From: a virus
Direction: 5' to 3' (one strand)
Length of the DNA stretch: 58,771 nt
IMG/VR virus record: IMGVR_UViG_3300031578_000039
Coordinates: 1-58,771 of that record
Shown piece by piece: positions 7,620 to 14,845 of the stretch (position 1 is the first letter of the stretch; each line of letters starts with the position of its first letter). The notes below the pieces were generated by a model that did not search any database, was not told the origin of the DNA, and saw only the letters and a program-made list of their open reading frames with translations. The position numbers and the translations under genes are program-made.

Positions 7620-7998
7620 TATTGGTTGCAATAAAGAAAAAATGTCTTGTAAAACAGAAAAGGAATCAGCATCTATGATTTTTAAAATATTACTTGGCGT
7701 TGTTTTATCTTGTATTTCTATTGGTGTGGGACGTTTATTCGTAGTGATTGACAAGAAGGCAGATAAAATAGAAGTTGAAGCCAATAAAACAGAAATAGGG
7801 AAAAAGGCAAGTGAAGAAGCGTTAAAAATAGTTGATGAACGCGTTAATGGTTTAGAAAAAAGGTTTGATGAAAACGTTTCAAATATTTTATATGAGCTAA
7901 GAGAGTTGCGAAAAGACCTGAAACTAAAAGAAGATAAACGAACTTCATATATTATAGATAGTCTTTATATTCCTTTCGCATTAGTTGCTGATAAGTAA
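7606..7998 (+). CDS. Membrane-anchored coiled-coil protein
   Basis: Start taken at the ATG giving MAETNIGCNKEK, because upstream residues in this frame merely overlap the preceding gene. One transmembrane helix (about residues 25-44, ILLGVVLSCISIGVGRLFVV) is followed by a long coiled coil. This layout resembles spanin or other envelope-spanning proteins; assignment is tentative. Ends convergent with, and overlapping, the minus-strand gene downstream. Confidence 0.6.
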   Translation: MAETNIGCNKEKMSCKTEKESASMIFKILLGVVLSCISIGVGRLFVVIDKKADKIEVEANKTEIGKKASEEALKIVDERVNGLEKRFDENVSNILYELRELRKDLKLKEDKRTSYIIDSLYIPFALVADK

Positions 7999-8299
7999 AT
8001 TGATATATCTTCCATCCATTCATTTGAGCTAAATTAAGCTTGTTTAAATCATTCTCATATTGAGTTTGAACCATTCCCTTAACTTTACCTGCTCTGGTGT
8101 GTCTGCCATAAGAAAACTGCCCCCCATTGATCTCAATAATTATTTTTTCCTTTAAGATACAGTAATCAGCTCTGTACTGCCTTTTAGTTTGCATTATCTT
8201 ATTAAAGATTACTTCTTCCTTAACATCATGCCCTAATCCTATCAAATAAGCCTTAAGCTCTTTTAATAGAGCTAAATGTATCACATTCTTTCCTGCCAT
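7952..8299 (-). CDS. Small PD-(D/E)XK-type endonuclease
   Basis: 116 residues from MAGKNVIHLALLKELKAYL. The core YRADYCILKEKIIIEINGG shows the Asp then Glu-X-Asn(Gly) layout of Vsr/DUF559-like nucleases. It is followed by QYENDLNKLNLAQMNGWKIY, the conserved helix and strand of that fold. The start was chosen because the -7 box (CAAAGATA on the plus strand, 8304-8311) lies only five bases upstream, implying a nearly leaderless message. Transcribed divergently from the operator at 8316. Confidence 0.7.
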   Translation of the reverse strand: MAGKNVIHLALLKELKAYLIGLGHDVKEEVIFNKIMQTKRQYRADYCILKEKIIIEINGGQFSYGRHTRAGKVKGMVQTQYENDLNKLNLAQMNGWKIYQFTYQQLMRKEYKDYL

Positions 8300-8303
8300 A
8301 TAG

Positions 8304-8311
8304 CAAAGATA
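8304..8311 (-). promoter_or_regulatory. -7 box of divergent promoter
   Basis: Reads TATCTTTG on the minus strand. It abuts the palindromic operator and leaves almost no leader before the nuclease ATG at 8299. Confidence 0.6.
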
Positions 8312-8315
8312 CAAA

Positions 8316-8372
8316 ACATGCTGTACAACACATGGTTAAAATTTGCATAGTAAGATTTAATTTATAGATTTG
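8316..8372 (+). promoter_or_regulatory. Operator plus strong Bacteroidota promoter, copy A
   Basis: Palindrome ACATGCTGTACAACACATGG (8316-8335), TTTG at 8342-8345, 19 bases, TAGATTTG at 8365-8372. Nearly identical elements occur at 10119 and 17731. Drives the cassettes at 8.5-9.1 kb. Confidence 0.8.
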
Positions 8373-8546
8373 TTGATGAAATTAATAGGTTTTGGTATTA
8401 AATGTAGCACAACTGATACACTAAGCTATCGAACGAGAACATACATACTTTAAAACGAGAATAAAAGATTGAATTATTGACATAACTGCCTATAAATTAT
8501 ATACTTTGTTATATGCTTTTATAGTGCGGTGGCAAAACTTAGAAAA

Positions 8547-8711
8547 ATGTATAAAGTAAAAAGAGAAGAAGTAGAAGAGCAAATTGATTTGGCAACAGAG
8601 AGAATAAACAGTGATGAAAATTGCATGAATGGCATGACCTACGAACAAGGCGTTAAATATGCTCTTGAATGGATAATTGGAGATGCAGAAGAAAAGCCAC
8701 TTGATGAATAG
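8547..8711 (+). CDS. Small cassette protein
   Basis: 54 residues, acidic and helical (KREEVEEQIDLATERINSDE, TYEQGVKYALEWIIG). A GTG start at 8529 is possible; ATG at 8547 is preferred because related cassettes share the GTGCGRKGGC stretch as untranslated leader. The cassette is bounded by GTTATATGC (8508) and GCATATAAC (8726), perfect complements. Confidence 0.65.
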   Translation: MYKVKREEVEEQIDLATERINSDENCMNGMTYEQGVKYALEWIIGDAEEKPLDE

Positions 8712-8725
8712 CGTGTTGGCTAATT

Positions 8726-8860
8726 GCATATAACGATGACAATAAGAAATGTATGGGGATTTAAAAGCAGTAACCTATCCACATACACTGAATTAAATTA
8801 AAGGTACAACTGCACAATTTGGCACTAACACCCATATATTTTTTATTGTGTGTTACCGCC
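8726..8860 (+). other. attC-like site, non-coding loop
   Basis: GCATATAACG ... GTTACCGCC (8852). CAATAAGAAATGTATGGG (8738-8755) pairs with CCCATATATTTTTTATTG (8831-8848). The loop holds an ATTAAA-rich segment without a usable start. Confidence 0.8.
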
Positions 8861-8878
8861 AGTTAATTAAAAAGTCAA

Positions 8879-9121
8879 ATGAGAGACTCAATGGAAATTA
8901 GAAACAGAATTGTTAAAATTTTAGATAACAAAGGTGTGATAGCCGATGTTGACCTAGAACAAATAGCGGAGGATATAGTGTTTGAATTTGTTGAATATAC
9001 AAATTTTATAAATTCAAATTATAAGCCATTCGCAGGTGATTGGATAAAGATAAAAGATGATACAATTGTTTTTCATCCGCTTGTAATAGTAGAAGATTAT
9101 GCAGAATCGAAGCTGTCTTAA
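8879..9121 (+). CDS. Small cassette protein
   Basis: 80 residues (an internal ATG at 8891 is also possible); acidic, alpha then beta, no family recognised. The cassette starts GTTACCGCCAGTTAATT (8852) and ends TTAATTGGCGGTAAC (9118-9132), an extended perfect complement. Confidence 0.65.
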   Translation: MRDSMEIRNRIVKILDNKGVIADVDLEQIAEDIVFEFVEYTNFINSNYKPFAGDWIKIKDDTIVFHPLVIVEDYAESKLS

Positions 9122-9122
9122 T

Positions 9123-9160
9123 TGGCGGTAACGATTGTATAAACACACCTTTAATTAATT
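9123..9160 (+). repeat. Cassette-array boundary motif, copy 3
   Basis: TGGCGGTAACG followed by ATTGTATAAACACACC and TTTAATTAATTT, then the gene at 9175. Confidence 0.75.
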
Positions 9161-9174
9161 TAAAATCTTAAACC

Positions 9175-9441
9175 ATGAAGAATAAAAACAGCTTACTAAA
9201 AACATTAATTAGAACAGTACTTTTTATGGAAAATGAGGCTTTCGATAATCAGAAAAAAAAAGAAGAAAGTAAAAAAGAATTGCATAAAACGCCATCACAG
9301 GCTATTAATGCGAAGTTGATCGACAGATTAGAGACTAGAGTTTTTGAACTAAAAGAAGAACTGGAAGAAGTTAAAAAACTTAATGAAAGATTAATAAATG
9401 CAACATGTTCTTTTTTAAAAGAACTTGATAAAATAAATTAA
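9175..9441 (+). CDS. Coiled-coil hypothetical protein
   Basis: 88 residues, Lys/Glu-rich with a predicted C-terminal coiled coil (LETRVFELKEELEEVKKLNE). Backbone gene after an array boundary. Function unknown. Confidence 0.6.
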   Translation: MKNKNSLLKTLIRTVLFMENEAFDNQKKKEESKKELHKTPSQAINAKLIDRLETRVFELKEELEEVKKLNERLINATCSFLKELDKIN

Positions 9442-9474
9442 TTATAAAATAAGTTAATTAAAATATTAAACAAA

Positions 9475-9666
9475 ATGGGATGTAAAGAAGCAAACAGGGC
9501 GAGAGCCAATGAGGAACAATTCGATAAACGTAAAAAAGATTTTAACGGTCTCGAATTAGCTCGAGAACTTGAACAGAAAAGAGAAACAGACAATGAGCTT
9601 GTTAAGGTGGTTGAGAAAATACATAGTGGCTATAAAATAAAGTATGTTTCAAAACAATCTTTATAG
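9475..9666 (+). CDS. Small charged helical protein
   Basis: 63 residues, MGCKEANRARANEEQFDKRK, strongly charged; its end overlaps the convergent minus-strand gene by six bases. Function unknown. Confidence 0.5.
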   Translation: MGCKEANRARANEEQFDKRKKDFNGLELARELEQKRETDNELVKVVEKIHSGYKIKYVSKQSL

Positions 9667-10101
9667 CCCCGTTTTACGTCTCCACTCATTAAATAAATCA
9701 GTATCATTTCTATATGTTAGTGATTTTAGGTTTATTTTTTGCAAACCCATGTAATTACCGTATTTTTTAATCAATGATGGTGCTTTACTGTTAATATTTT
9801 CTAAAGAATATGTTAATACACTTTTCTTTACAAGTCTTATTCCATTGTAGTTTCCTCCTGTTAAATTTAGATCAGGAGTACCAAGTGTTGGGCGAGGGTT
9901 CTTTTTGTTTTTGAATGCTGCATAACTATTTCCTAGATAACTAGGCTCTATCGGTTTATCATTAGGCATTTCACCGTCAAGTAATTGATTTTGATTAAGC
10001 CTTATAGCAAAATCAGCATTTTTCATTATTATTTTATCGGCTTCTGCTTCAAAATTGAAAGCTCTTAATTTATCTGCCAGTTGTCTTCGTGTCTGTGCCA
10101 T
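9661..10101 (-). CDS. Phage protein, possible virion accessory
   Basis: 146 residues from MAQTRRQLADKLRAFNFEAE. The centre (SYAAFKNKKNPRPTLGTPDL, then LTGGNYNGI) resembles small proteins of Bacteroidota phages of unknown role. Start chosen because the minus-strand -7 box TACCTTTG (plus 10106-10113) lies five bases upstream, so the message is nearly leaderless. Divergent from the promoter at 10144. Confidence 0.6.
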   Translation of the reverse strand: MAQTRRQLADKLRAFNFEAEADKIIMKNADFAIRLNQNQLLDGEMPNDKPIEPSYLGNSYAAFKNKKNPRPTLGTPDLNLTGGNYNGIRLVKKSVLTYSLENINSKAPSLIKKYGNYMGLQKINLKSLTYRNDTDLFNEWRRKTGL

Positions 10102-10105
10102 ATAA

Positions 10106-10113
10106 CAAAGGTA
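10106..10113 (-). promoter_or_regulatory. -7 box of divergent promoter
   Basis: TACCTTTG on the minus strand, the same arrangement as at 8304. Confidence 0.6.
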
Positions 10114-10118
10114 CAAAA

Positions 10119-10174
10119 CATGTTGCACAACACATGGTTTAAATTTGCATCGTTAGATTTAATTTATAGATTTG
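10119..10174 (+). promoter_or_regulatory. Operator plus strong Bacteroidota promoter, copy B
   Basis: ACATGTTGCACAACACATGG, TTTG at 10144-10147, 19 bases, TAGATTTG at 10167-10174. The first cassette box GTTATAAATA begins at 10177, two bases after the -7 box, as if the cassette had been inserted directly behind the promoter. Confidence 0.8.
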
Positions 10175-10202
10175 TTGTTATAAATATTTTAAAATTACTG
10201 AT

Positions 10203-10451
10203 ATGAATACATTACACAACAATCAAAAAAGCGATGCAGTTACAATGTTCTTATGTGGCGTTTGTAACAACAAAAATAAAATAGCAGTAACAGTAGATGA
10301 AATATCCGTGTGCTATGACTGCTTACGATTTATTGAAAATCGAGCAAAGCAAAACGGAATTGATAAAACTGAGCAACTCGAAATAGATACGCTGTTATTA
10401 CGCCTTGTTTATAACGTTAAATGTATGATTAGTGGCGATTTAGACCACTGA
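10203..10451 (+). CDS. Zinc-ribbon cassette protein
   Basis: 82 residues with a CGVCNNK...CYDC zinc ribbon near the N-terminus and a helical C-terminal half. The last 13 or so codons lie inside the following attC site, whose left box (TTTATAACG, 10408-10416) complements the start box at 10177. First gene behind promoter copy B. Confidence 0.65.
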   Translation: MNTLHNNQKSDAVTMFLCGVCNNKNKIAVTVDEISVCYDCLRFIENRAKQNGIDKTEQLEIDTLLLRLVYNVKCMISGDLDH

Positions 10452-10540
10452 CTTACTAAATAAACACATAAATAAATAAAAGAAAATACAGTTAATAACC
10501 GCGCGTAAACGCCATTAATTATACATATTGTTAGGCTTTC
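10405..10540 (+). other. attC-like site overlapping a gene end
   Basis: TTTATAACG ... GTTAGGC (10530). ATGTATGATTAGTGGCG (10421-10437) pairs with CGCCATTAATTATACAT (10510-10526). Confidence 0.8.
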
Positions 10541-10560
10541 GTGCTTAAATTTATAAAAAC

Positions 10561-10824
10561 ATGTACAAATACAGAGCAATGTGGGAAAGAATCGAAAAAC
10601 TAGAAGTTATAAAAGAAACACCTAAGCAGGTAGTTTTTATAAATGAGCATGGGTTGCAAGACCGAGCGCTTAAAAAAACAAGTTATTTTTCATGGCATGA
10701 CACATTTGAAGAAGCCAAACAAGCTTTAATTGATGAAAAACAGTTTAACATTGATAAGCTTAAAAGACAATTAGAAAATGTAAATGATAGACTAAATATC
10801 GTGCGCGGGCTGCATGAAGCCTAA
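10561..10824 (+). CDS. Small cassette protein
   Basis: 87 residues: beta-rich N-terminus (YKYRAMWERIEKLEVIKETP, VVFINEHGLQDRALK), then a helical segment (FEEAKQALIDEKQFNIDKLK). Cassette bounded by GTTAGGCTTTC (10530) and GAAGCCTAAC (10816). No family recognised. Confidence 0.65.
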   Translation: MYKYRAMWERIEKLEVIKETPKQVVFINEHGLQDRALKKTSYFSWHDTFEEAKQALIDEKQFNIDKLKRQLENVNDRLNIVRGLHEA

Positions 10825-10855
10825 CGATGGTATAAACACACCTTTCAATTAAACA
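10816..10855 (+). repeat. Cassette-array boundary motif, copy 4
   Basis: GAAGCCTAACG followed by ATGGTATAAACACACC and TTTCAATTAAAC. Confidence 0.75.
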
Positions 10856-10870
10856 ACAAATTAAAATATC

Positions 10871-11128
10871 ATGAATACAGATAAACTAAAAGACCAAGTT
10901 GAGCAAATTATAAAGACCAAAAATAAAATAGTGAAATTAGCCGAACACCAAAAAGAATTATTAAGTCAATGTGTAGAGGCTATGTGCAGCTTAGAAATTG
11001 ATTTAAGAGTTAAAGATGTTAATTCAAGATTTGGATTCAGTAGCAACGTTTGGATATGCGCTGCTCTTATGGCAGGGTTTGTATTAGGTAGTCTTTCTTG
11101 CAGTCATTTAATTGATCTTTTATTTTGA
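10871..11128 (+). CDS. Helical protein with C-terminal membrane helix
   Basis: 85 residues: helical N-terminus (VEQIIKTKNKIVKLAEHQKE) and a hydrophobic C-terminal helix (IWICAAL-like stretch, about 60-84). Backbone gene after an array boundary; function unknown. Confidence 0.55.
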   Translation: MNTDKLKDQVEQIIKTKNKIVKLAEHQKELLSQCVEAMCSLEIDLRVKDVNSRFGFSSNVWICAALMAGFVLGSLSCSHLIDLLF

Positions 11129-11141
11129 AAATGTAGAAGAT

Positions 11142-11396
11142 ATGAGTAAAATAATCACAAACGAAGAATTGTGTCGTAGAAAATGTATTGATTGTAGTTA
11201 CGATGGATGCGATTTAGGCAAGGATTCATGTACTAACTGTGGTTGCAGATACGAACCAACATCAGATAATGAAAATTGCCCTAAATGCGGTCATGATGAT
11301 TACGACAGCCATTGTCCAAAATGTGATTCTGACCAGATATTCTATTGGGGCGATTATCTTGAGGTTAAAAGTTACTGGAAGTTTGATAATTACTAA
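11142..11396 (+). CDS. Cysteine-rich double zinc-ribbon protein
   Basis: 84 residues with repeated Cys pairs (CRRKCIDCSY, CTNCGCRY, CPKCGHDDYD, CPKCDSD), two to three zinc-binding knuckles. Start taken at MSKIITNEEL. It could bind nucleic acid or protein; nothing more specific is visible. A 38-base ORF-less unit and boundary motif follow. Confidence 0.65.
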   Translation: MSKIITNEELCRRKCIDCSYDGCDLGKDSCTNCGCRYEPTSDNENCPKCGHDDYDSHCPKCDSDQIFYWGDYLEVKSYWKFDNY

Positions 11397-11407
11397 ACAG
11401 TAGCTAT

Positions 11408-11470
11408 TTGTGGGCAATATGGTTAATTCTGTATTGCCCATAAACAATTGTATAAACACACCTTTAAATA
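11408..11470 (+). repeat. ORF-less mini-cassette and boundary motif, copy 5
   Basis: TTTGTGGGCAATA (11409) and TATTGCCCATAAAC (11432-11445) are complementary ends enclosing only about 10 bases. Then AACAATTGTATAAACACACC follows. It could alternatively be a terminator hairpin, although no T tract follows. Confidence 0.5.
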
Positions 11471-11479
11471 TAAATTCAT

Positions 11480-11515
11480 ATGAATATGAAAGTTAAAGAA
11501 TTAAAAAGTTGGTAA
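11480..11515 (+). pseudogene. Truncated copy of the HTH gene start
   Basis: MNMKVKELKSW then TAA. The first eight codons match the gene at 15864 (MNMKVKEL), including flanking sequence, and then diverge. It directly abuts the ATG of the replication gene, so it may now act as a translational leader. Confidence 0.5.
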
Positions 11516-12172
11516 ATGTCTGGATGGATAAAGATACATAGAACTATTCAAAATCATTGGATATTTTCAGATGAAGAAAAATTAAAGGCATGGATAATAA
11601 TTCTTTTTTCTGTAAACTTTGAACCAAAAAGGGTTAATATCAAGAATACTATTTTTGAATGCAACCGTGGTGAATCTCTTTTATCTTTAGATTCATGGGC
11701 TGAAAAATTTGGTAAAAACTGGAATAAATCAAAGGTTAGGCGTTTCTTTAAGTTGCTCGAAAACGATTCAATGATTGCGCTGAAATCCGAACAAAAAACG
11801 ACACGGATAACTGTCTGTAACTATGATACTTACCAAGATGAGCGAAACACAGATGAAACACAAGTGAAACGCAAACGAAACGCAAGTGAAACGCAAACGA
11901 CACCAACTAAAGAATGTAAAGAAGGAAAAGAATTAAAGAAAAAGAATATATATGTGGGTAGAAAAAAATTTACACCGACAATTGATGAAATTAAATCTTA
12001 TTGTCTGGATAGAAATAATTCAATAGATGCTGAAAAATTCTATGACTTTTATTCTTCAAAAGATTGGATGATCGGAAAAAACAGAATGACAGATTGGAAA
12101 GCTTGTATAAGAACGTGGGAAAGAAATAAACAAAAATCAACAATAAATAGAGATCAAGATGAATGGAATTAA
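11516..12172 (+). CDS. Phage replication initiator, DnaD/replisome-organiser-like
   Basis: 218 residues. The N-terminal winged-helix region begins GWIKIHRTIQNHWIFSDEEK and LKAWIIILFSVNF, the typical opening of phage replisome organisers. A basic, low-complexity linker (about 108-140) precedes a C-terminal domain ending WKACIRTWERNKQ. Such proteins bind the phage origin and recruit the helicase loader. It overlaps the DnaC-like gene by 14 bases, matching the usual initiator-loader pair. The linker repeats (KRKRNASETQ) may bracket the origin. Confidence 0.8.
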   Translation: MSGWIKIHRTIQNHWIFSDEEKLKAWIIILFSVNFEPKRVNIKNTIFECNRGESLLSLDSWAEKFGKNWNKSKVRRFFKLLENDSMIALKSEQKTTRITVCNYDTYQDERNTDETQVKRKRNASETQTTPTKECKEGKELKKKNIYVGRKKFTPTIDEIKSYCLDRNNSIDAEKFYDFYSSKDWMIGKNRMTDWKACIRTWERNKQKSTINRDQDEWN

Positions 12173-12833
12173 GAAAATTATTGAAAATGCTAAATTAGAG
12201 CTTAAAGAAGCTCGTAAAATAAATAGACATTTTTTTGATTGTTCGTCTAGCGATTTCAAAGAATTATTTACTTTAAATGCGAACATTCTTCTATCTAAAA
12301 GAAATAATAACCTTAAATTTATTGTTGATGAATCAAACAAAAATGTTATAAATCAACTATTCTATTATTTCATCGGGAGCGAGAAATTTAACGGAGATTT
12401 GAATAAGGGCATATTCTTAGGAGGTACACTAGGCACAGGCAAAACACTTTTAATGAAATCATTTTGCAATACATGGAACTCGTTCGGAAAAACTATAATA
12501 ACTCAATACACATCAAGAGAGGCGGCAGATTTGATAATAAAAAGAATACCTAGATTTGTAAAGTACGAAGACCTTAAATGTATAGATTACTTGAAAGCTC
12601 CGATATACATTGACGATATTGGAAAAGAGCCTTTAAAGGTAAACTATTACGGGACGGAGATTTGCCCTATGAATGATTTATTGAGCAAAAGATACGATAA
12701 ATTCGCATTAACATTTATAACAGGAAATTACACTATTAAAACACTTGGAGAAACTTATAACGAAACAATTTCAAACAGGATGATTGAAATGTTTAATGTA
12801 ATAGCATTAAAAGGAGAATCAAGGAGAAAATAG
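12159..12833 (+). CDS. DnaC-like helicase loader ATPase
   Basis: 224 residues, AAA+ type. Walker A is GGTLGTGKTLLM (about 86-97), Walker B-like PIYIDDIGKEP (about 150), then a sensor-like ALTFITGNYTIKTL and an arginine-finger region ISNRMIEMFN. Length and layout fit DnaC/IstB-type loaders, which place the replicative helicase on DNA. No phage helicase of DnaB type was seen, so it probably loads the host enzyme (inference). Confidence 0.85.
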   Translation: MNGIKKIIENAKLELKEARKINRHFFDCSSSDFKELFTLNANILLSKRNNNLKFIVDESNKNVINQLFYYFIGSEKFNGDLNKGIFLGGTLGTGKTLLMKSFCNTWNSFGKTIITQYTSREAADLIIKRIPRFVKYEDLKCIDYLKAPIYIDDIGKEPLKVNYYGTEICPMNDLLSKRYDKFALTFITGNYTIKTLGETYNETISNRMIEMFNVIALKGESRRK

Positions 12834-12916
12834 AATCTAAAAAAATAATGGTTTTGCATAAGAATTTAAGTAACGTTTTTGTAATTGGATTTTTTTAACG
12901 TATTAAATAAAGAATA

Positions 12917-13156
12917 ATGGATATTAAAAAAGCAATTAAAGTTTTAGATAATCACCAAAGATGGAGACTTGGTGACGAAAAAATAACGCAAACAAATCCA
13001 CGGGAATTAACAGAAAGCATAGACCTTATACTAAAGGAAGTTAAAAAATCACACTTGCATGGTATTAATAATATGTTTTCTAAACACTGCCCTTTATGCG
13101 AAGAAGAAACTACCCATAGAATCATTTACGCCTGTATAGAATGTGACCCTTATTAG
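12917..13156 (+). CDS. Small phage protein with C-terminal zinc ribbon
   Basis: 79 residues. The N-terminal part (KAIKVLDNHQRWRLGDEKIT, TNPRELTESIDLIL) resembles a common small phage protein family. The C-terminus carries CPLCEEE...CIEC. The stop is followed by the box TTGCTAACG. Function unknown. Confidence 0.65.
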   Translation: MDIKKAIKVLDNHQRWRLGDEKITQTNPRELTESIDLILKEVKKSHLHGINNMFSKHCPLCEEETTHRIIYACIECDPY

Positions 13157-13162
13157 AAAATT

Positions 13163-13284
13163 ATTGCTAACGATCTAGGCTATGAATAGGCAGGGATAAC
13201 GAGCGATACCCTTTCAGCCTACACAAATGATAAAACGAAGCTCACAGGCTTGATTAAGCACATGCGCCATGCTTATTTATAGCC
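13163..13284 (+). other. attC-like site
   Basis: TTGCTAACG; GGCTATGAATAGGCA (13178-13192) pairs with TGCTTATTTATAGCC (13270-13284). The right box lacks its G (TTTATAGCC). The downstream TTTATTATATGGCG matches the site at 1137. Confidence 0.6.
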
Positions 13285-13292
13285 TTTATTAT

Positions 13293-13553
13293 ATGGCGTT
13301 TATTCTTACTAAAATGTGTATAATTTGTGATAGTAACGAAATAGGAGATAAATATTTATCTGGAATGCAAGGGGCGATTAATTTATTAAAGTCTTGCGAA
13401 AAGCATTTATTATACCTATCAAATATAAAAAACATAGAATTTGAACCAAGTAAAGAAAAAGCCAAATATTATAATATGGCACATAAAAGACTTGTTAAAA
13501 TTAGAAAACAGTTGTCAGATGTCCAAAGGTTGCGGTCTGGAAATGCCCTATAA
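13293..13553 (+). CDS. Small cassette protein
   Basis: About 86 residues from MAFILTKMCIICDSNEIGDK (an ATG at 13269 lies in the attC arm and is less likely). It has a CIIC motif, then a helical basic C-terminus (MAHKRLVKIRKQLSDVQRLR). Ends at GCCCTATAACGG. No family recognised. Confidence 0.55.
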   Translation: MAFILTKMCIICDSNEIGDKYLSGMQGAINLLKSCEKHLLYLSNIKNIEFEPSKEKAKYYNMAHKRLVKIRKQLSDVQRLRSGNAL

Positions 13554-13680
13554 CGGCTGGTATTAGTTGTCGTTTCCGACAAAATTAACAGATAAATTAA
13601 CTTTAAAAACGGACATTATGAATACAGAATCAATTTCAAAAAAGCAAGTAGGCAATGCAATTAATACATTGCTACCTGCC
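13545..13680 (+). other. attC-like site with coding loop
   Basis: GCCCTATAACGG ... ATTGCTACCTGCC (13669-13680). GTATTAGTTG (13561-13570) pairs with CAATTAATAC. The loop contains the ATG at 13618. The crossover box has C in place of T (GCTACC). Confidence 0.6.
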
Positions 13681-13959
13681 GTTAATTTCCAATTCTTATA
13701 TCGCAAAAAAACAAACCAGGAATATGCACAGGAATTTTATTCCAAGAAAAAAACGATAAAAGAAGCGATGGACGATTTTTTAACCCGAAAACGAAACTTA
13801 TGTGATATTGACCCAGAAGTTGAAGTTACATATGAAGATGGCAGTCAGGAAGTTATTCAAGTTGATGCACGCCAAGATTGGGACTTAAGTTGGTATTTTG
13901 TTTATGAAAATCAAATGATTTGTGGCAATGGTTACTCATGTCAGTTTAATGGCGGTTAG
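13618..13959 (+). CDS. Leader-payload cassette protein
   Basis: The loop-encoded leader (ISKKQVGNAINTLLPA) resembles that of the gene at 5021. The payload (NFQFLYRKKTNQEYAQEF... EVEVTYEDGSQEVIQVDARQ) is beta-rich and ends GYSCQFNGG. Its start box CTACCTGCCGTTAA complements the end box TTAATGGCGGTTAG. Start taken inside the loop because nothing suitable lies after the box. Function unknown. Confidence 0.6.
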   Translation: MNTESISKKQVGNAINTLLPAVNFQFLYRKKTNQEYAQEFYSKKKTIKEAMDDFLTRKRNLCDIDPEVEVTYEDGSQEVIQVDARQDWDLSWYFVYENQMICGNGYSCQFNGG

Positions 13960-14085
13960 CGTTGAGTATAAGAAACGTAGCGTTTTGAAACACTGAACTA
14001 CAATAACTTACAAAAGTAAAATTGAAATAGAAAACTTAATATTAACCACTGACGGAGCTATGTTTTTTATACATTGTCACCGCCA
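13951..14085 (+). other. attC-like site, non-coding loop, mutated boxes
   Basis: GGCGGTTAGCG ... GTCACCGCCA (14076). GTATAAGAAACGTAGC (13966-13981) pairs with GCTATGTTTTTTATAC (14057-14072). The AAC/GTT core has changed to TAG/GTC, so the site may be inactive. Confidence 0.65.
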
Positions 14086-14103
14086 GTTAATTTTAAAAAC
14101 AAG

Positions 14104-14301
14104 ATGGCTAAACACATAGTAGAGATAGAAGGATTAAGGCAATACATGCTAGAAGATTATAGAACATATGCAAGTTCGTATGGTAAAGGTAGCCGCAAGG
14201 AACTTAGATGCAACTTGCGTGGCAGCTATGAGGTATGGCACAACAATGAACGAGTGCTTGAAACAATGCAAGCTATACATGCAGTTGATAAATATAACTA
14301 G
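14104..14301 (+). CDS. Small cassette protein
   Basis: 65 residues from MAKHIVEIEGLRQYMLEDYR; basic, aromatic (YASSYGKGSRKELRCNLRGS). Preceded by CACCGCCAGTTAATTTT and followed by TTAATTGGCGG, complementary ends shared with the cassettes at 8852 and 18682. Function unknown. Confidence 0.6.
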   Translation: MAKHIVEIEGLRQYMLEDYRTYASSYGKGSRKELRCNLRGSYEVWHNNERVLETMQAIHAVDKYN

Positions 14302-14310
14302 CTGCCTTAA

Positions 14311-14388
14311 TTGGCGGATGAAGTAAATTATTAACCAACAATGTTGATAGATGCACGATAAAATGGCATTTACATATTGTTATAAATC
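14311..14388 (+). other. Short attC-like site
   Basis: TTGGCGGATG ... GTTATAAATC (14379). GTAAAT (14323) pairs with ATTTAC (14368-14373). The left AAC is mutated. Confidence 0.5.
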
Positions 14389-14398
14389 TTATAAAATT

Positions 14399-14515
14399 AT
14401 GAAAACTTACAAAGTACTTTATTGGTGGCACAAAAGTGTAAGAAAACAGGAGTATGTTGATGCAATGAATTTAACAGTAGCACTTAGTTCATTTATAGCA
14501 AAATATGGTGAATAG
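14399..14515 (+). CDS. Very small cassette protein
   Basis: 38 residues, MKTYKVLYWWHKSVRKQEYV and a helical end. The frame is open upstream to an ATG at 14351 in the attC loop, so a 54-residue form is possible. Bounded by GTTATAAATC and TTTATAAC (14557). Confidence 0.5.
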   Translation: MKTYKVLYWWHKSVRKQEYVDAMNLTVALSSFIAKYGE

Positions 14516-14552
14516 GAAATTATAAGCATAGTAGAATGTGAATAATTTTATT

Positions 14553-14685
14553 TGTTTATAACGTTTTGGCTAAAGTGAGTTGCCATAAAACCCACTACAC
14601 TTTTAAATTACAATGACATGAGTAAAACACACGAACTTATCGGAAACCCACAAACAGGCAATTCACCTTTAGGTGATGTTATGGC
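14553..14685 (+). other. attC-like site with coding loop
   Basis: TTTATAACG ... GTTATGGC (14678). CTAAAGTGAGTTGCC (14571-14585) pairs with GGCAATTCACCTTTAG. The loop holds the ATG at 14618; GTT is read as Val. Confidence 0.7.
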
Positions 14686-14845
14686 TATGTTGCCTGACGG
14701 AATACTATGGAAGAAAGCAAAAGAATACGCACAACAATTTGCAATAAGAGATAAACCTGTTGAAAGTTCAAAACTTATGGCAGATGCACAAGACCATTAT
14801 TATAGAGGAATGATTGAAGCACGTAAAATGCTTATTGGCAATTAA
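14618..14845 (+). CDS. Leader-payload cassette protein
   Basis: 75 residues. Leader IGNPQTGNSPLGDV from the attC loop ends in GDV, as in the genes at 33580 and 44727. The payload follows (MAMLPDGILWKKAKEYAQQF... DHYYRGMIEARKMLIGN), helical. Ends at GGCAATTAAACACAACG. Function unknown. Confidence 0.6.
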   Translation: MSKTHELIGNPQTGNSPLGDVMAMLPDGILWKKAKEYAQQFAIRDKPVESSKLMADAQDHYYRGMIEARKMLIGN

